A stretch of 64,000 bases of DNA, from the NCBI GenBank assembly GCA_034440615.1, contig JAOTOM010005059.1, positions 606,001 to 670,000 of the forward strand. The letters are read 5' to 3'. The position numbers were made by a program, and so were the translations under genes. Origin of the DNA: Ashinkailepas kermadecensis. Taxonomy: Eukaryota; Arthropoda; Thecostraca; Neolepadidae. Of this stretch, positions 1 to 13,220 are shown piece by piece (position 1 is the first letter of the stretch; each line of letters opens with the position of its first letter). The notes below the pieces were generated by a model. The model was not told the DNA's origin. It did no database searches and was given only the letters and a program-made list of their open reading frames with translations.

Positions 1-745
1 CTCGCAATGCATGGCCGCGAAACACTCGTGGGAAACACGTAAATAGCCATCCCCGCATGGCGTCGGACGTACATGAGCCGATTTGCTTTCCAATTAGAAA
101 TTAATAGCTACCTAGCGGTGCCGTCAGAAGTAGATGAGCCGACTTGCTTTAGGAAAACATAAAAAGCAACTAGCATAACGTAAAACGACTACCCAGAGGA
201 GCCATCGGACGTAGATGAGCCGATTTGCCTTGCATTTCATAACGCAAACGGCTACCAGAGATGCAGCAGACGTAGAAGAGCCGAATTGCAAAACACCGTA
301 CTAACCCAACTGACAACCCTGCATGGCATGCTTAGACTAACTCGCTACTAACAACTAACATGCGGCGGACGGCGTAATAGGCGGTGTGGACAATTTCCTC
401 CTTGTTCGCACGGTAAAGATCCCTCGGTGCTCTTCGATAAGAGTAGGTTAAAGCCGGCACCCTGGCAAAATCAACTTCTCGCCACTCTCAAAACACCCCC
501 ATCTCCACCAAAACCACGAATTATTTTGTGGAGGAGTAAAGTAAAATTAAAACTATTTAAATATTAGGGACATGTCCCCAACCCAGCCCCTGCCTTCAGC
601 ACCTAAAATATCACAAAAACTATAACGTAAATGTCCACTTGCCTGCATCTTGATCGCAAACACTCGCTTTTATAGACAGACATGTAACGTACTCGCTTTA
701 AAGGCGGCGCAAATGACCTTTATGGTCCGGCACGCCTAAAAAAAT
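1..745 (+). mobile_element. 3' end of an RNase H-type LINE (copy A)
   Basis: This stretch is a non-coding relative, on the opposite strand, of the tail of the LINE at 28455-29080. Matching blocks occur in the same order: the AAATAGCCATCC block near 42, the GAGCCGATTTGC motif, the CCTAGCGGT block near 111, the TAGGCGGT block near 376, the CTCTTCGA block near 430 and the CTTTAAAGGCGGCGCAAATG block near 696. The motif GTAGATGAGCCGAYTTGC recurs about four times (near 66, 130, 210 and 268), so the tail is internally repetitive. The block ends in a short A-rich run near 740. No coding part lies inside the window, so the rest of the copy, if present, is to the left. Confidence 0.6.
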
Positions 746-3020
746 AATTCCCCCCTTACTGAGATATCTGAAGGGTTCAGAGTGCAATTTGTGTGCTCAA
801 CATGCGCAAATCAAGTATCAGAAGATATGCCAAGTTTCGAAGTTATGTTGTGAACGGTGCAGGGGAGCTGCAAAAGAATATCACCGGGATCAAATTGACC
901 GTCCCCTCTCTCCTCCCGTATTGCGAGCGTTAATAGAGTCGCTTTCTCGTGTAGTTCCTAACTGTTGATGGACGAAGAAGCTGAACACGGCATCAGCACT
1001 ACCTGTATTGGATACCAAATCTAGGCCAAATGCCAAGCGCACACAGTCTGTTTGCTCGCAACACGATGTGAAGAATTATACAATTATATACAAATACTGC
1101 TGGCGATTGCATGCATGCGACAATTTAAGAAGCTTCTGCTGATGTTGCATAATTTGTGTTATTATTATCATAGGCATGTGTCAATATTTGCCCATATCTG
1201 TAGGTATCGAGCGCTGTCTACGAATAATGGCACATTTGCCGAGGTTGTGCAGAATGCAAACTATCGAAATTTGTCATGTTCGCGAAAATTCTCACTTTAA
1301 GCAGCTTCGATCACTTCACGATTAGACTGAACCTGCGGCGAGTGGCGACAGATGGATGGTCTATGGATGAACAATTATTGCCCAACTCACTGCACGCACT
1401 GAGACATGTGCACTTGCCGTGCCTCTCAGGCGCGGAGCACGTGCGTCAACAGGAAGGTCATCAGCGTCGATTACGAAAACGGTACTAGCGAACGTAAGTG
1501 GGGGCTTTAGACGATAATTGCGGCTGCCAAAGTTAATTTTGAACCCGCTCCTAGCATGCAATGCCATAGACCTGTTGCCAAGTTGCTCAAGCGTGGGATG
1601 TTGAATTGGCAACAGGAAACGCACACGAGTTTCCATCCTGGCTAGGGTGGGTGTAGAAACACAAGGTTTCGCAGCGCCGAAGCTTCACTGGCGGCAACGC
1701 ACAAACGAAGAGCAAATCGTCGCGGTATATCAAAGTTCTCTTCTTCGCCGAGATGCCCTTTGTCTTTCTTTCTCGGGAAGAAATAGGCGATCAAGGTGGT
1801 ATCGCCTTCATCCTTGATAACTGTATCTGGATCGCTGAGTTGCCTTCGAGATGCATATTGAACCGAAACGTGTGACATGTATCTAGAAGCGTTTGGACTT
1901 TATGAAAGCTAAGTATGTAGGGAGTAACTTTTAGCTGTAATTCTACATATAATGGACAACATACGCGCATTTATGCTGTCGCGTTCCTCAACAACAGCCA
2001 TAACAGAGTATCCGATATACGTGTATTTGATTGAAAAAATATGTTTGAGCACACCAGTGGTTGCTTGTTGCTTTGATCTGTAGTATATCATGCTTTACTC
2101 GAACATTTTAGCTGCTACATCTTTGAATGTTTTCTTTGAACCATTTTCTGATGAATGACAGCTTCGATGACGATAAAACCGGTGCAAGCGTGCGCAGTTG
2201 CAATTGCTCTGGATTCCGTTTAGACTGGGAGGCACCGCGATTTTGATTCCATTTGACGATGGAGTCAAATGGAGTTCGCTACGTGCCTGGTATCTGTGCC
2301 TGCATGGCTAGCAGGCTTTAACACCGCTACTTGTCAGTGGTATTCGGTGAGTAAGAAGAACGACGGTGGGGTAGTCCAGTGCCAGCGGGATTGCGTCATG
2401 TACTGGCAACTGGACACAGCCGGCTTAGTGCTGAGTACGCGCGACTCGTACCGATGGGGAGGGGAAATGTCCCGAAGTGACGTCAAGCCGGATGTTGTCG
2501 ACCCATTGTGTCATAAGTAGAAGCATGCCCCTTCCAAATCTGGGAAACCCTGCTGTCGAACCAGGCGGGTAGACGGAGGGTGCTTCCCTTGACCTCTTTG
2601 CGCAACACAGTTCATTGGAAGATGGAACGTGGGTACTCAACGCCCGATACAATAATGTCCTCTTTGAATTAAAATCGTCGTGTTCGAATGCACTTCAGTC
2701 GGATCAGAGTAATGTAACCACAAATCAGAATATGTTGTTTGTGATGAAACCTATAGATAACATCAAAAACATAACTTTTATTGTTAGCATATGCTAGTAT
2801 ATTATTATCCCTTGATACAGTTATCCATACTTACGGTACGATGCCATTTCCATGTTCCTTTCACCTTCCCTCCTGTCTCGTCGCCGGCGAGTCCTTTGAA
2901 TGCGATACAGACAGCGGCGAAGGGCGATCATACAAGGATCGGCACTCATGGTCTGACAAAGGCCGCCATTGCTTGGCTCAAAAGCGAATACGATCGCTGT
3001 TATGTTTACATTTGATCCAT
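746..3020. other. No recognisable gene
   Basis: Only short open frames without familiar motifs or convincing splice context are seen. Base composition is mixed and I find no transposon ends. It is best treated as intergenic sequence. Confidence 0.5.
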
Positions 3021-3270
3021 GTGTCTGTGCCCGGTGACATTGGCCACTGCGAAATCGACGATCACCGGTGGCTGACGTCTGTCCCCGGTGACGTTGGCGA
3101 CTGTAAAACCAATGATCACCGGCGGCTGACGTCTGTCCCCGGTGACATTGGCCACTGTAAAACCGATGATCACCGGCGGCTGACGTCTGTCCCCGGTGAC
3201 ATTGGCCACTGTAAATCACCGGTGGCTGACGTCTGTCCCCGGTGACGTTGGCGACTGTAAAACCGATGAC
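3021..3270. repeat. 54-bp tandem repeat, about 5 copies
   Basis: The block TGTCCCCGGTGACRTTGGC recurs at 3027, 3081, 3135, 3189 and 3235. The spacing is 54, 54, 54 and then 46 bases, so the last copy has lost 8 bases. Each unit contains CACCGGYGGCTGACGTCTG. Frames stay open through it on both strands because 54 is divisible by three. Confidence 0.85.
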
Positions 3271-3959
3271 TGTCAATCACTGCTCTGCTCTCGTCGCGAC
3301 CGGTCGTGTTTTTTTTTATGCTCCCGTTACGAGAAAAAAACGCGAGTAAAAGATTGGGCACAGGTGGATAGTGGAGGGAGGATTTGTTCTATTGTAGGCC
3401 TAGGTTAAGAAGGAGAGGTTGCATTGTTTAAATTGGGTATATTAGACTTGTCCTAAATATTTTAAGCTTTTATAATTATAGATCGGCCACGTGTACGCTT
3501 TGTAGACGGGTGGAGCGGCCACGTGGCCTAGGGTTCTGTAAGCATAAATAAATAAGTTTGTGTCTGCCTGGTGTTAAAGTTCAGATATAGTTTAAGACTA
3601 AAATAGTGAGCTTAAATTATACTAGGTTATCTTCATATCCTGGTGTAATTGTAGAGGCATCTTTTTTAAATTATATTAGTATTTAGTTTGGTTTTGTTGG
3701 AGTTTGTAGCTGGTGGGAGTCGGGATAACTAAGATTATCTTTGCTTAGTTTAGTTTGTATAAGTGGAGATATATTTTGTCGTCTATTCAGTGCGAGTGTT
3801 ACTAGATCAGGCGTTAAAGTACAATTGACTAGACAGCTCGTTTACTGCTCGGTTACATTAGTTGCTAGCTAGCTTTATAACTTGGTTAGTAAAGGCTTAC
3901 CTTAACTAGACTTAGTTAGTAATAAGAGTAGCAAAAAAGAACAAAAAATAGATATAAAA
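3271..3959 (+). other. AT-rich stretch, possibly the CR1 5' leader
   Basis: No gene is seen. From about 3410 the sequence is TAG/TTAG-rich and runs straight into the first ORF of the CR1 element, so it may be that element's 5' untranslated leader. The exact 5' boundary cannot be placed because the second copy in the window is 5'-truncated. Confidence 0.35.
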
Positions 3960-3974
3960 AAGAACAAACAAAAA

Positions 3975-4883
3975 ATGCAAGGTGACTGTGGGAGGTGTGA
4001 GTGTATGGGAGTCGTTGGGGACTTGAGTAGGAAAGTAGATATGTTATCAAGGGAGATGGAGCGCCTGAAGTGTTTGGTGGCAGGGCCCAAGGTGACTGTG
4101 GGAGGTGTGAGTGTATGGGAGTCATTGGGGACTTGAGTAGGAAAGTAGATATGCTATCAAGGGAGATGGAGCGCCTGAAGTGTTTGGTGGCAGGGCCCAT
4201 CATAGGAAATGCCAGCGAGGCAAGCCAGGTGCAGGAGTCTAGGAGTGATAGGGGTGGAGATTTGTCCAGGATAGTAGAGAGTGGAAAGTAGCTAGACGCC
4301 ATGGTACCTGATTAGCTTTAAGGAAAATTGACACAGGCATTTAAATTATTAATATATTTGAGGTATTGCAAGAGTGGGAGAGTAATGCTGCTAGGGATGG
4401 AGGTAGAAATGACCAGGTAACTGAAGATAGAGAGAGAGGGAGGTTTTAGTTATAGGGGACTCGAGAGTTAGGTATATGGATCGCACATTTTGTAGTAGAA
4501 ACACCAGTAGACGAACTCGTGTTTGCTTCCCAGGTGCCCAGGTAAAGGATGTTGGGGATAGGTTAGAAGGAGTAATGAAGGGTAGTGGAGAGAGTACAAT
4601 AGTAATTATGCAGGTTGGTGTGAATGATGTAGGAAGAGCTAAAACAGAGGAAACAATAAAAGAGTTTAGGGATTTGATAGGAAGGTTAGCAGGAAGTAGG
4701 AAGAGAGGAGTGGTAACATCCATCCTCCCTATGGTAAATGCAAGTGTAGAATGGTATTCGAGGACCATTGGGCTGAATACCAGGGTGGCCAAGATTTTCC
4801 AGGAGCATTGGGTGTGGTTCTTGGATTTGTGGGTTAATTTTGGGGGAGGACTGAAATGTTTGCATTATATGGGTTGCAGCTGA
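3975..4883 (+). pseudogene. CR1 ORF1 remnant: coiled-coil start and GDSL-esterase-like domain
   Basis: The ATG at 3975 opens a frame with a Cys-rich start (MQGDCGRCECM) followed by a heptad-like charged helix (SRKVDMLSREMERLKCL), as expected for a nucleic-acid-binding or multimerising ORF1 amino terminus. A 110-bp tandem duplication (3978-4197) repeats this part and, not being a multiple of three, breaks the frame. Downstream, near 4449, the sequence reads IGDSRVRYMDRTF, then FPGAQVKDV and VGVNDVGR. These are the GDS and GxND-like blocks of SGNH/GDSL hydrolases, which are known in ORF1 of CR1 elements. The frame decays by about 4880. Confidence 0.7.
3978..4197 (+). repeat. 110-bp perfect-looking tandem duplication in CR1 ORF1
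   Basis: Two adjacent copies, 3978-4087 and 4088-4197, differ at only a few bases (for example GTCGTTGG against GTCATTGG). The high identity implies a recent duplication within an old, otherwise decayed element. Confidence 0.9.
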
Positions 4884-5391
4884 GCAAGAGGAGTGGAATT
4901 GCTCAGCAATAGGTATGAGGAGGCTCTCAGTAGGAAACAGGGAAACTAGGCACGTCATGGGGCGATTTAGCTGAAAAAGAGAGAAGTATTGCAAGCAAGG
5001 GAAGGAATAGTTTATGATGTTTTTATGTCAATGCCAGAAGCGTTAGGAACAACATTGGGGAACTGCATGCATATATGTTGTCTGAAAAGCTAGATTTGGT
5101 ATGTATAACAGAGGCATGGGTTAATGAAAGCACTTTTGGAGACAACTTGCAAGAATTTGAATTGACAGACTACAGCATGCATGCTTATCAAAGGAAGGCA
5201 AGGATAGGAGGAGGTATACTCTTGTATGTCGGGCAAGTAATGAAATGTCTTTCAATATAGGATAGTGTACATAGTGAAGGAGTATAATCTTTGTGGTTAG
5301 ATATCATTTTTTCCCTAAATCTTTAGCTGAGGCAAAGTGCCATCTGCTAGAGATTGTTACGTTAAAGAAGGAATTACATTAATCCCGCTGA

Positions 5392-5916
5392 TGTGACATC
5401 CGGTTATATCAATTAGGCAAGAAAGGAGAGACGCCGTCAAACAAGAAACATGGCGCGGAGGGACGATACATACATGGTAAACAGGTACATGCTCAGACAT
5501 ACATACATACATACAATCATAACAATGGAAGGACATTTGGAGGGTGGACAGCTTCACAGCCTACGGAGAGGCTCCACTGCCCACCTGAGACCTGAAGCGA
5601 AGCGAAGCAGAGGCCTGTCACCCAGAGCGAGTCGTGTGATTCAGGTCCGACCTTGTATGTGTCGGTGTATGTTAAGTTAAAGCTTGGAAACCCCTAAAAA
5701 GGGAAAAACCAAGCTGCTTGGAAAACCCGTAGGTAAAAAACCAAGCGCAATTTAAAAGGAAATCCGTCCGTTTTGGCCAAATTGGATCGGTTCCTGTCTA
5801 CCTAGTGTGAAAACCTATATGTAATTGTTTTGCGACGTCGGAGAGGAAGAGGTGTGGAGCGGAGTCATACAGCCAGTGAGGAGTGTAGCGCGTGTCATAT
5901 AACTTTTAACTTCACA
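5392..5916. other. Insert interrupting the CR1 endonuclease; possible solo LTR
   Basis: Between two endonuclease blocks lies about 525 bases with no LINE-like coding. It begins TGTGACATCCGG and ends TTTAACTTCACA, so it has TG...CA ends and a short TGTGA/TCACA inverted pair, as LTRs often do. It includes a GAAGCGAAGCGAAGC run and two AAGCTTGG/CTGCTTGG blocks. I do not see a clean target-site duplication at these borders, so the LTR reading is weak. Confidence 0.3.
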
Positions 5917-8019
5917 TCATACTTGCTTGGATCAGGAAATCATTCTGAAGAATGAAACTCAATTTAGGATTGGGGAATTCTATAGACCTCCGGACCAGAA
6001 TGAAAACACTGACAGGTTGATGCAGGAAGAGATAAGTAGGCGAGTGCAGGAGAGAACTGTTTTGTTGGGAGATTTAAACATAGCAGGGTTGGGAAGCAAA
6101 ACTATAGGTTTAAGCAAATCATGAAGAAGTTTCATGGCTTGTTTTGAGGAAAATGTATTCTTTCAAATGACACATGAACCTACAATTGAAAATGAAATAT
6201 TAGATCTTGTGCTTACTAATGAGGAAAATTTTGCACAACATGTGAACATAGGGGAGACCCTTGGTAATAGCGATCACAACATTATATGCTTCTCATTGTA
6301 TGTTGGAAGTGTAGGAACCAATAAAACATTGATTCCAAATTTGCTAAAGGGAGTTACAATGAGTTCAGGATCTTCCTGAATGAAATTCATTGGGATGACT
6401 TATTGAAGTGCTTAGATGCTTATGAAATGTGGAGAATTATAAAAGATAAACTATTTCAGGGTCAGGATAGGTTCATTCCCAATAGGGAAATTAGACTAAC
6501 CAGGGTTAAGCACCCTTCATGGCTGACCAGGGAAGTAAAGTATTTACTGGAGTCAAAGAAACAGGCATTCAAGAAACTAATTGATGCTAACTCTGAAGTA
6601 AACCTCGAATCATATACAATATCTAGAAACAAAGTTAGAAGGTGTGTTAAGGCATCTAAAAGACTGGCGGCAATCAAATTAGCTCGAGAATGTTCAGCAG
6701 GTAATGCTAAGAGATTCTTTAGCTTCTACAAATTTAAGGCTAAAAAGTGTAGTGTAGGACCACTGGAGGTAGATGGGGAAATAGTGGTTGATGATTGTGA
6801 TATTGTGGAATCCCTAAGCAAGCAATTCTCATCAGTCTTTACTAAAGATAAATGATACAATGGAAACAACTGAAGGTTATGCCATGACATGTGAAAGGTT
6901 GGAGGATCTTACAACAACTACAGAAGCTGTGGAAAAGCAGTTGCATAATATAAAACCTAATCAAGCTTCTGGACCAGATGATATATATGCTAGGATCTTA
7001 GGAGAGCGTGCTAAAGCTTTAGCAGTTTCCCTAGGTATCGTTTTCAGGTGGTCTGGAATATTCTGAAGTACCTGAAGACTAGATAAATACAAACGTAGTA
7101 CCAATTTTCAAAAAGGGAAGTATGAAGTGTGTAAGAAACTACAGGCCAGTCAGTTTGACCTCAATAGTTTGCAAGGTACTAGAAACTCTGAGTAAACAGA
7201 ATGTTCAGATTCATCTTGATAGGCACAACATTTTAAGGGATACTCAACATGGATTTCGATCTCGAAGGTCTTGTTTAACTAACCTATTGGAGTTCATGGA
7301 GTATGTTACTAAAGAAGTAGACAATCAAAGCAGGATAGATGTTGTGCGCTTGGACTTTAGCAAAACTTTTCATAAAGTTCCACATATAAGGCTAATTCAT
7401 CAACTACAGCAACATGGGATTGTTGGAAAAGTTCTGGGTTGGATTGAAGTGGTTGAGGGGAAGGAAACAAATGGTAGTGTTAAATGGATGTAAATCTGAT
7501 TGGAAGGATGTTCTGAGTGGAGTACCGCAGGGCTCTGTTCTAGGGCCACTTCTCTTTATCATCTTTGTGAATATCATTGAGGTAGGGCTGAGGAATAGAA
7601 TGTTCAAATTTGCTGATGGCATCAAGCTGGTAGAAGTGGCTAACAGTAGTTATCAATCTAGTAATATCCAACTAGACTTGGAGGACCTAAAAAAGTGGGC
7701 TGATCAATGGCAGATGTCTTTCAACTATGATAAGTGTAAGGTTGTGCATCTGGGGTCTGGAGGTGAGACTTTCAGATATACAATGGGAGGGAGGGAATTG
7801 AATGTTATTGAAGATGAAAGAGACTTAGGTGTGTTGGTTTCAAAAGACCCTAAAGCAGAAGAACAATGCATCTCAGCTAGGAACAGGGCACTCAGAATGC
7901 TGGGACTCATTGATAGAAGTGTGAGATATAAGAGCAAGGAAGTGATGAAAAACTGTACTTAGTATATGTGCGACCCTATTTTGAATATTATGTACAAGCA
8001 TGGAGCCCCTACCTGAAAA

Positions 8020-8599
<580 letters not shown>

Positions 8600-9290
8600 T
8601 TAGAAAGAGTGCAGCACAAAGCCACTAGACTCATCAGTGGAATAGGAAACTTAGAATATGGAGAAAGGCTTATGGGATTAGATATGTACTCACTCAAGTA
8701 TAGCAGATTAAGGGGGATATGATTTAAATGTACACAATTTTTAAAGGGCTAGATCAGGTCAATTTAAATGATGCTCTTCGGCTTAGAGTATCACATAGGG
8801 GTCATCAATTCAGGTTGGACAAATTGTAGGACAGTTAAGCGACAACAGGTCTTCAGTCAAAGGGTTGTTGATCAGTGGAATAGGCTGCCTGCTGATGTTG
8901 TGGGGAGTTCGTCATTGAATGTATTTAAAAGTAGGGTGGACTAATTTTGTAGACAGGAAAATCTTGTTTTTGAGTTCTAATTTGTGATGGATGGGGTGAT
9001 ATTTATGCTAAGTATGTGTGCACGACACAGACCCCTTTAAGCAGGCATGGATGCAGTTTGAAAATTATTGGTAAGGCATTCCATCCACATGTGTTACGAG
9101 GGATCAAGGGAATAGGGCTGGATAGCTAGGATGGATAGGTATTGATAGGTGTGTGGGATGTTGATGGATGGTTTCCTTAGGATGTGGTGATGGTCGGGGT
9201 GGGTCTTTTCACCGGGCTTATGGTATCTTCCATTTACAGACTTAACTGGATGGGCCCTTGTGGCTTTAATTTAGTCTAAACACTTTATGA

Positions 9291-9485
9291 CTTATGATCA
9301 CCGATGGCTGGCGCTTGCATTTTGTATTGGGTATCGTGTGCGTTGCGTACGTCAAAGCAGAGTTGATCCATGGCGAGTAGATATAAAGCCACTTCTAGCC
9401 GATGCGAGTAAGTTGTCCGCTTGCTGGCCCACCTAGTAAACAACTCATCCTGACCAAATATAAAAGCACACTCCATATGACCCGG
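9291..9485. other. Short unassigned spacer
   Basis: Sequence between the CR1 3' end and the 18-bp array. I see nothing recognisable in it. Confidence 0.4.
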
Positions 9486-9990
9486 GGTGGTCCTGAGATG
9501 GTCCCGAGTCCTGAGGTGCTCCTGAGTCCTGAGGTGGTCCTGAGTCCTGAAGTGGTCCTGAGTCCTGAGGTGCTCCTGAGTCCTGAAGTGGTCCTGAGTC
9601 CTGAAGTGGTCCTGAGTCCTGAGGTGGTCCTGAGTCCTGAGGTGGTCCTGAGTCCTGAGGTGGTCCTGAGTCCTGAGGTGGTCCTGAGTCCTGAGGTGGT
9701 CCTGAGTCCTGAGGTGGTCCCGAGTCCTGAGGTGCTCCTGAGTCCTGAGGTGGTCCTGAGTCCTGAGGTGGTCCTGAGTCCTGAAGTGGTCCTGAGTCCT
9801 GAAGTGGTCCTGAGTCCTGAGGTGGACATGAGTCCTGAGGTGGACATGAGTCCTGAGATGGACATGAGTCCTGAGGTGGACATGAGTTATGCGGTGGTCA
9901 TTAGTCCTGGGTGGTCCTGAGGTGGTCCCGAGGTGTTCCTGAGTCCTGAGGTGGGCATCGTGTGGTCCTGAGTCCTAAGGTGGTCCTCGT
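9486..9990. repeat. 18-bp tandem repeat, about 25 copies
   Basis: The unit is GTCCTGAGTCCTGAGGTG with variants (GTGCTCCTGAG, GGACATGAG). It is a multiple of three without stop codons, so it gives an open frame of PEVVLS hexapeptides on + and another on -. Units near the right end are more divergent, which fits decay of the array edge. Confidence 0.9.
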
Positions 9991-10309
9991 GTGGTCATGA
10001 ACCAGAGGAGAGCTTTCTGATGTAAATGTTCAGTTATGTATGGTGCAATTTCTCCAGAACCTGCAATTTCAGGAGTAAGATCGGCATGCTGGCCGAGTTG
10101 AGTGTGTAGAAAGACGTCGACAGCCACCGTTGTATGTGTGGAATGTCTCGACTAGCTCGACCCTGCCATTCGTTTCGCCACACTTGCGCCGACTTTGTTG
10201 GAGCTTGTTTTATAAGCTGACAGATCAGCGTTTGCATAGTCGTGCAGGAATTAAGCAAACGCAACTTTACCTCGACCCATAATCCGGACTTATGTACAGT
10301 AAAGGCTTC

Positions 10310-11330
10310 TAAATCGACGGAGATGGCCCCGGGTAGCTGAAAGGGTCCCCATGCTGACTGAGAGGGCCCAAGCCGTACAAGAGAAGTCTCGGCTGGAATG
10401 GCCCCTAACAGCTGAGGAAAAAACAGGTCGCCTGAGGGCCAGAGAGGATTGGGATGCTCTTTGGTTTGAAAGGGCCCCTAGGGGATGAAGAGGACCCGTA
10501 AGTGCTGAAGAGGGATAGTGAGGGCCCATCTCAGATCTGAAATTCCCTCGAGGTGAGAGCTAGACAGGACTATTGCAAACTGTGATGGGCCTCTAAAAGC
10601 AGGAGGGACAGAGCAGTAGCCAATGGGGTCCCCACTAGCAATCAAAAATACATTTGATCAAACGAGAACGTTTGAGATTTTCACCACACAAAATCCTAAA
10701 CTTTCGGTGCGCTTCGCGCGCCGAAACCTTTGTTTCTTCACATTTTTTTTTCTCGCTGTGGCCCCCTCAGAAAAAACCCTGGCTGCGCTTCTGGGTGATG
10801 GATGAAAAGGATCTCGTGAGAGTCAGAGAAGACTGAACTGAGATATGTCTGAGCTTAAAAGTGTCCCCTAATGAATGAACAAGGTCCTCAGAGAGATTAA
10901 AAAAAATACCTTTTTGCTGACGATTGATGTGAGGAATACCGAGGGCAGCCTCAGAGCTATATTGTTTTCGAAACCACAAGAGCTGTCAATAACTCGGAAG
11001 GGCCCCTAGTAGCTTGATAGGGCCCTTGAAGGCTCACAGAGCCCCCATAATTCTAAGGAGAGTCCCTAAGGCTAACGATGATTGTGAGGACTGGGAATGA
11101 CCCAGGCAAGTTGGAGAAGGCTCCTGGCGGATAAATAGGTACCTTGAGTGCCAGAGAGGACTGGATTAGGATGTTTCTGAGCTTTGGGATGGGCACCTCA
11201 GGGATCGATGGCCCCTGCGAGCTAAGACAGCACTTGAGAACTGGCGATGGGTGCGAGGAATACTGACGGCCAGCCTCAGAGATAAGATATCCTTGAGAAC
11301 CACTAATTCTTTTGAGGACTGGGAAGGTCA
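10310..11330. repeat. Degenerate minisatellite with GGGCCC cores
   Basis: Blocks such as AGGGCCCCTAG, GAGGGCCCA and AGGGCCCTTG recur roughly every 25-35 bases, separated by variable CTGA/GAGG-rich spacers. No gene is supported. The stretch 11340-11450 continues as GGCCAC-rich sequence. The pattern resembles the decayed arrays at 15880-16390 and 16620-17230. Confidence 0.5.
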
Positions 11331-11710
11331 CGCACCGTCACCTCAACGGCCGCGGCCGCCCCTGTGGCCACAATCGCCCCAACGGCCACTGCCGTCCTGG
11401 CGGTGGCGACCGCTCAGGCGGCCACAGCTGTCCCAGTGGCCTGAACACAGCTGCTCCAGCAGCACTCGTATTTTGACTAAAGCAAATAAAATGTATGCCT
11501 CCATTAGAAACGTGTTAGCATCCCTATATTTTCCTTCATAGGTTTTATTTTCTTGGTCGTTGTCGGCAGCTAAATAGTTTGCTTTTCTTTTTGGTCTTGA
11601 CCGGACTGTTGAACCTGGATTGCAGGTTTCGCATTGGCCATGCCAGCGCAGAGTGCCTGATTTACCACGTATTAACCACCTTTGCCTAATGTGTATATTT
11701 ATATCTATAA

Positions 11711-11741
<31 letters not shown>

Positions 11742-11777
11742 ATATATATAATATATATAATATATATAATATATAAA

Positions 11778-11826
<49 letters not shown>

Positions 11827-12289
11827 AATATAGGACACCTTTGAGAATATAGTGACGAAAATCCGAGGACTTTTGGAAAAGTGTAGGGGCTTCGGTAGGT
11901 AGGGATGCACTGTTCAGATGCTCGTCACCCCTGGACTAAATCCTGGCTACGTCACTGATCGAGGAACACATATAAAGCTGATTGGGAAGAAGCCGCATTT
12001 CCAATATCTCCGAATATCGCTATCGAAGAGTACGTGCAGACAGTGTGAGCATCATCAGCCAAGCAATCGTTGCTTCTGCATATGAAATAGTGCTAGACAT
12101 TCTTAGTTGATAGCATCTCGGAGATCTCTGCGGTTTTGCCTGGTATTCCCAGGTTTAGGACGGCTTGGCTTGTGCGCAAACACGAGACGACGTGCATCAG
12201 AAGATGGAAGACTCGGGTGGTTCCTTCGAATAATTACTGATCATCACCGGGTACAACTCCAGCCATCGAGCGGGAAGATGTTCTCAGGC
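11331..12289. other. No gene; contains an AT microsatellite at 11704-11832
   Basis: The AT array is interrupted by TATAATATATAA steps. Flanking sequence shows no ORF of note. This would be upstream of the oxidase-like gene's first exon. Confidence 0.5.
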
Positions 12290-13090
12290 ACGCAGCCGGT
12301 TGTGCAGATATGCGGCTGACGCTCCTCTTCGAGACGCACAGCGATGGCTTGGTGCGCTCCGACAGCTGGATGTGCAGAGGCGGCACCAGGAGGGGGGGCA
12401 GGCGGATGTGAGCGGCAGCTGCCGCGCTGGGAGGGCCGGGGAACTGGGAAAACCGCGGCCGGTCGGGCGGCAGCAGGGGCGGGCTCTTCCTGCGGCGAGG
12501 TTTCCCGCCGGCGCGCGGCGCGCGTCGCGCGACACCGGCACCGGAGTCAGCGTCAGCGCCGTAGTGACGTCACGCCGCACGGCGACACGGCGGGCGGCCG
12601 CGGCGCGCCTCAGTGGCGGTCCGGGGTGCGCGTGGCCAGCAGAGACCCGAGTGCGGCGGTAGAGCCAGCGCGTGCGCGAGCGCTAGCCGGGCCGTGATGG
12701 GTGACAACGCGGCGGACCTGCAGGCCGTCGCCGTGGTCGGCGACCATCTGGACGTGGCGACGCCCGGCCCGTCGTCCGGCGACACCAGCGACGACGAGGT
12801 GCGCCCGTCGTCGGGCGGCTCTCCGGCCGCGGCGTACCACCGCCACAGCCCGACGCCGGCCGCCGAGGCGGCCAGCGCGCGCCACCGCCGCCGCGACGAC
12901 GACGACGCCACAGCCACGCCGCCCCGGAAGATGTCCAAGATGGAGCTGGAGGCGCTGCGGGATCGCAAGCGGCTGGGCCATCTGAAGGAGACCGAGCGGA
13001 TACTGAGCGACTTCATCGGCCAGGCCACGGTGTTCACCTCGGAGAGCCTTGTCAACGCCTTGATGTCACTGGTACGACAGGAGAAGTAGG
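12290..13090 (+). promoter_or_regulatory. CpG island around the first exon
   Basis: A sharp shift to GC-rich sequence dense in CG dinucleotides (for example GCGCGCGGCGCGCGTCGCGCG near 12510) covers the 5' flank and all of exon 1. No TATA box is obvious. The 5' UTR and transcription start probably lie in 12300-12696, but the exact start cannot be read from sequence. Confidence 0.5.
12697..13071 (+). CDS. Exon 1 of a candidate Nox5-type NADPH oxidase (EF-hand region)
   Basis: The ATG at 12697 has a strong context (G at -3 and G at +4) and opens 125 codons. Residues 1-85 are low-complexity, acidic, Ser/Pro/Ala-rich and then Arg/Asp-rich (RHRRRDDDD), typical of a disordered leader. From about residue 88 the composition changes to helical, protein-like sequence: MSKMELEALRDRKRLGHL, then ERILSDFIG and SESLVNALMSL. 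The exon ends at CTG followed by GTACGA in phase 0. Reading on reaches a stop after five codons, so splicing is the better model. Joined to exon 2 it gives LVNALMSL-ELANHLFGLF, a natural EF-hand entering helix. The family assignment comes from the four-exon assembly and my recollection of arthropod Nox amino termini, not from a search. Calmodulin-like or other EF-hand proteins remain possible. Confidence 0.6.
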
Positions 13091-13220
13091 CTTAATGAGA
13101 CTAGATAACACGTGCACACACGACGGTTTAATTGCATTGTCGGATGGTGCAGGCTATTACTATGTCGTCTGTTGCTTGCAAGCGACATACGAGCACTGGC
13201 CAGCATTGAGCAGCAACCAG

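Noticed and set aside
12613..12696. An upstream extension of exon 1 to 12613
   Set aside because: It would start at GTG. The ATG at 12697 has a good context and the upstream part is low-complexity GC-rich sequence.
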